A stretch of DNA of 64,000 nucleotides, taken from NCBI GenBank assembly GCA_013289825.1, contig JABCZF010000001.1:186001-250000 (forward strand), read 5' to 3'. This document shows, in pieces, positions 61,471 to 64,000 of the stretch; position 1 is the first letter of the stretch; each line of letters opens with the position of its first letter. This stretch comes from Acidobacteriota bacterium. Lineage in GTDB: Bacteria; Acidobacteriota; Terriglobia; Acidiferrales; UBA7541. The translations under genes and the position numbers were made by a program. The notes below the pieces were generated by a model. It did no database searches. It was given only the letters and a program-made list of their open reading frames with translations, and was not told where the DNA came from.

Positions 61471-61866
61471 TCAAACCACCTGTTTCCAGTAGGTGAGATC
61501 GCGCGAGGCGAGAAGTGAATCCTTGCGGGCGTTCCAGCGTAGGAAGTGCGGCGTGTTGGTGTGCCGGGAATGAGCTTCGCGGCTGGCCCAAATTTCATGG
61601 AGCAGGAAGGCGCTGGGGGCCTCGGCGGAGCGGTGCAAGTCATAGGTCAGGCAGCCCTGTTCTTTTCGGGTGGGGCCGACTAGCGCGCGCAGTTCGGCTT
61701 CGAGGAGCGTTTCTTGGCCGTCGCGCGGGCGCAGTTGCACGATGAGCGTGACCGCTTGTTTCGGGAGCTTGCCGGTGGCGGCTGACCCGGATTTGCCGGG
61801 ACGAGCTGGTCTTTTCTTTGTTCTGGTCTTTGTTCTGGTCTTTGTTCTGGTTTTGCGCTTCGCCAT
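61471..61866 (-). CDS. Antibiotic biosynthesis monooxygenase (ABM) domain protein
   Basis: 131 residues from ATG 61866. N-terminal 30 residues are an Arg/Lys/Thr tail made of repeated KTRT, encoded by a 12-bp tandem repeat. The ABM ferredoxin-like domain follows: VTLIVQLRPRDGQETLLEAELRALV, GCLTYDLHRSAEAPSAFLLHEIWAS, and HFLRWNARKDSL. Such proteins are haem-free monooxygenases or small-molecule-binding dimers. The basic tail is unusual and might bind nucleic acid. Confidence 0.82.
   Translation of the reverse strand: MAKRKTRTKTRTKTRTKKRPARPGKSGSAATGKLPKQAVTLIVQLRPRDGQETLLEAELRALVGPTRKEQGCLTYDLHRSAEAPSAFLLHEIWASREAHSRHTNTPHFLRWNARKDSLLASRDLTYWKQVV
61815..61850 (-). repeat. Three 12-bp tandem repeats coding KTRT
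   Basis: Three exact copies of TCTTTGTTCTGG (plus strand) in the N-terminal tail region of the ABM protein. Each encodes a KTRT-type tetrapeptide on the minus strand. Such repeats can vary in copy number by slippage. Confidence 0.9.
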
Positions 61867-61959
61867 AGTGGGGGATTCTACTCCAACAGGGGCGGAAAAT
61901 CTCAATCCGCAGGGACGGTGATTTTTTCTTTACGGTCCCGAAAACCCCACCGATTACGG

Positions 61960-64000
61960 CTATTTTTCAGCCAGCTGGCGGCCGGCGTTGAGGCTGTCAA
62001 AATTCAGGATGGTGTTGAGCACGAGCGCATACGTGCCGCGCGTTTCGCCGCGATAGACCGGATTGATGGAAAAGAGCACGACGTGGCCACTCCCCGTGGG
62101 CACGTCCACCACCGCGGGGTGCTGGGCGATTTCATCCCCGCCTTCGACGAGTCCTGAGACAAGCAGCTCCTTGCTGTCCGCATAGCGGAAGATGACGCGC
62201 GCGCGATTGGCCGGAGGAATCACGCGGAAATTGTTGTGCAGTTGCTCGTCAGTAAGCAGCGGATTTTCCCAGATTTCGGCTTTCGGCTCTTCGGGGACTT
62301 CGACGCCGGGGCGGCCAATCGTGAAATCCGGATCGTCCATGGTGCCGCGGCCGGTGGGACGCGTGTGCATCTCGCCGCCCAAACGGCGGCCGCCGCGTCC
62401 GCCGGAGATGCTGCTTAGCGAAAAAATTGGGCCGTTGTCGCAGTACACCGAGAGCTTTTCGTCGTAGCCGTAGGCGATGGGGCTTCGGCTGTCCACGAGC
62501 CGCGCGCCGACTACCGAGCCGACAATCTTCAGTTTCTGTGCGTTGCCGACGCTCACGCCGTCAGCCAGGCCGATGGACAGCGCAAAGCGCGAGGTGTCGG
62601 TCGCAGTCAGGAGCACGCCGCCCTTGGCGACGAAGGCTTGGAGATTTCTCACGCCTTCCCAGCCAAGGCCCGGGCGCATGTCGTCGGTCGAATCGTTTTT
62701 GCCGACAAGGTTCGGCGTCTCCGGCGTGTTCTTCCACGGAAGCGGATTGCCCCAGGCGCTCGGCAGGCCGTTGATGATCGCGGTCGGACTCGAGAAGAAG
62801 CCGACCGGTGGAAACAGAATGACGTCGTACTTGGCGTTGAGATCGCTGGTCTTCGAGACTGTCTGCGTGCTGATGTAGTCGTAGGGAACGCCCAGATTGT
62901 CCAGCGCGATGCGCCACCAGCCTTCGGCCTGCGTGCTGAGCCAGGTGTGCACAAACGCCACGCGTGCCGCGCGCACCGGGTGGGTCTTGACGCTCGGCAT
63001 CGCGACCGGAATCGCCTGGAAACCCAGGTCGGAAATGGCGTCATTGAGCTGCGCGCGGTCGACGTTGCGAAGGAGAAACGATCCGCGGCTGAACTTTTTT
63101 CCGCCGCTTTCGAACGGCTCCTCGGCCGCTTCGATCGAAGCGTCCTGCAATTTGTAGCGCAGCGTGGCTAGCGAAGGCTCGGCGTTATTGTTAATCGCGT
63201 AGATCGGGCCGTCGCCGCTTACGCCGGATGGCGCGTGAATCTCTTTTACACGCTCCATAGTGACATCCAGCACTTTCGGATCAGTGACGCGCGTGACTAG
63301 CACGCCGAACAGCTCGCCAAAGGTCCAGCCGGTATCGTCATATGGCGTCTTCTGGGGATCGTCGGGACTCCAGTATTGGTAGTCGAGGAGTGCGTCCGCG
63401 ATTCGCGAGTAAGGCTGGTCCATGCGGACGATGTAGCTTCCTCGAGCGAAATCGCGCGTCGTAGGAGCTGGGGGCGTGTCTTTTTCTTTGGCATCTTTTC
63501 CGTCTTTCTTCGGCTTTGCGGACTTTTTTACAGGAAGCGTTACCGTGAAGGCCGCCGTCGCGCGTGAGATTTCGACCGCTTGCTTTTCGAGGACGCGCAG
63601 CAGTTCGGCTTGTGAACCCGTCCGCGGATCGTCAGCAGGAAAAACATACGCGGCCGGGCCTTCCGCGCCGGGTTTCGTGACCGACCGTTTTGCTTTGAGA
63701 TAAAAATTCTTGAGAAAGAGGCGCTTGTTCTCGTTGAAATAATGCAGCGAGGTGAGCAAACCGGTCTGTTCGTAGTTGTTGTTGTCGCGCTGCGACCAAA
63801 GGACCTTCGGGAGCGGAGGATTTTGCCTGTACCAGGTGCGCGCGTAATCCTGCGGATCGAGCGTGCGTTCGAGCGTGTCGGCGCCGCCGTTGCCAAATGT
63901 TTCGTACAGGCGGCTGATGCCGTTGTGCATGGCGGCAATGAACATCAGATAGCCCGGCGACCAGGTATCAAAAACGCCGTGGGTGAAGACGCCCGGCATG
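61960..64000 (-). CDS. M14-like zinc carboxypeptidase, 3' part (cut by window edge)
   Basis: At least 679 residues, continuing past base 64000. The part visible begins GVFDTWSPGYLMFIAAMHNGISRLYETFGN, which resembles large acidobacterial exported M14 peptidases, and the zinc site (HxxE...H) would lie upstream, outside the window. Then comes a long region with a Lys/Asp-rich linker (KKSAKPKKDGKDAKEKD) and a glutamine-amidotransferase-like fold (LDNLGVPYDYISTQTVSK, VAKGGVLLTATDTSRFAL), ending LVLNTILNFDSLNAGRQL. The family call is moderate because the catalytic part is absent. Confidence 0.6.
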   Translation of the reverse strand, partial: MPGVFTHGVFDTWSPGYLMFIAAMHNGISRLYETFGNGGADTLERTLDPQDYARTWYRQNPPLPKVLWSQRDNNNYEQTGLLTSLHYFNENKRLFLKNFYLKAKRSVTKPGAEGPAAYVFPADDPRTGSQAELLRVLEKQAVEISRATAAFTVTLPVKKSAKPKKDGKDAKEKDTPPAPTTRDFARGSYIVRMDQPYSRIADALLDYQYWSPDDPQKTPYDDTGWTFGELFGVLVTRVTDPKVLDVTMERVKEIHAPSGVSGDGPIYAINNNAEPSLATLRYKLQDASIEAAEEPFESGGKKFSRGSFLLRNVDRAQLNDAISDLGFQAIPVAMPSVKTHPVRAARVAFVHTWLSTQAEGWWRIALDNLGVPYDYISTQTVSKTSDLNAKYDVILFPPVGFFSSPTAIINGLPSAWGNPLPWKNTPETPNLVGKNDSTDDMRPGLGWEGVRNLQAFVAKGGVLLTATDTSRFALSIGLADGVSVGNAQKLKIVGSVVGARLVDSRSPIAYGYDEKLSVYCDNGPIFSLSSISGGRGGRRLGGEMHTRPTGRGTMDDPDFTIGRPGVEVPEEPKAEIWENPLLTDEQLHNNFRVIPPANRARVIFRYADSKELLVSGLVEGGDEIAQHPAVVDVPTGSGHVVLFSINPVYRGETRGTYALVLNTILNFDSLNAGRQLAEK

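Overview
The window looks like chromosomal DNA of an Acidobacteriota bacterium (Terriglobia/Solibacter-like). The basis is family content: a duplicated-permease ABC protein of the ADOP type with a padR remnant in front, a VWFA-related protein of the acidobacterial type, a carboxypeptidase-regulatory-domain TonB-dependent receptor, BlaI/M56 pairs, Tat-exported Gfo/Idh oxidoreductases and high G+C. This is inference from gene families; there is no rRNA in the window. No tRNA, rRNA, CRISPR array, insertion sequence or prophage was seen.

Layout. 1-5000: the rpsP-khpA-rimM...trmD ribosome-maturation operon on the minus strand, split by a plus-strand lipoprotein glycoside hydrolase (GH44 with three FnIII domains). 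5.1-18 kb: mixed metabolism (Gfo/Idh oxidoreductase, PIN remnant, sthA-ppk1, serine beta-lactamase-like hydrolase, ffh, secreted esterase, small stress/cyclase proteins, an AraC regulator divergent from a DUF3224 protein). 18.3-21.9 kb: a minus-strand nitrite assimilation unit (FNT channel, NirA-type siroheme reductase, HemD). 22.4-28.5 kb: an exported protein built of 29-residue repeats, convergent with a TonB-dependent receptor, then an M56 peptidase and BlaI repressor. 28.3-31.2 kb: the padR remnant and ADOP permease. 31.4-35 kb: S9 peptidase and a Tat-signal class V aminotransferase.

35.4-45.6 kb holds origin-proximal marker genes: rpmH (46 codons, TTG start), rnpA, yidD, yidC and khpB, then (after a minus-strand ydjM-like/selD pair and a CPBP protease) rsmG, five parS sites, parA, parB and a bactofilin. 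dnaA, mnmE and mnmG are not here. 45.7-64 kb: rhomboid-TPR protease, purD with a frameshifted MOSC gene, unknown exported proteins, an amidohydrolase, a pentapeptide-repeat protein, a 981-residue ACP/fatty-acyl-AMP ligase/PlsC fusion, a beta-barrel protein, a TonB protein, a zinc-ribbon protein, a LOG-family protein, a VWA protein, an ABM-domain protein and the 3' part of an M14-peptidase-like gene cut by the window edge.

The most distinctive points are the ACP-FAAL-PlsC fusion, the 29-residue repeat protein near the BlaI/M56/TonB-receptor block, the cluster of five parS sites directly before parA, the GH44 gene inside the rimM-trmD interval, and several decayed genes (padR, PIN, MOSC).
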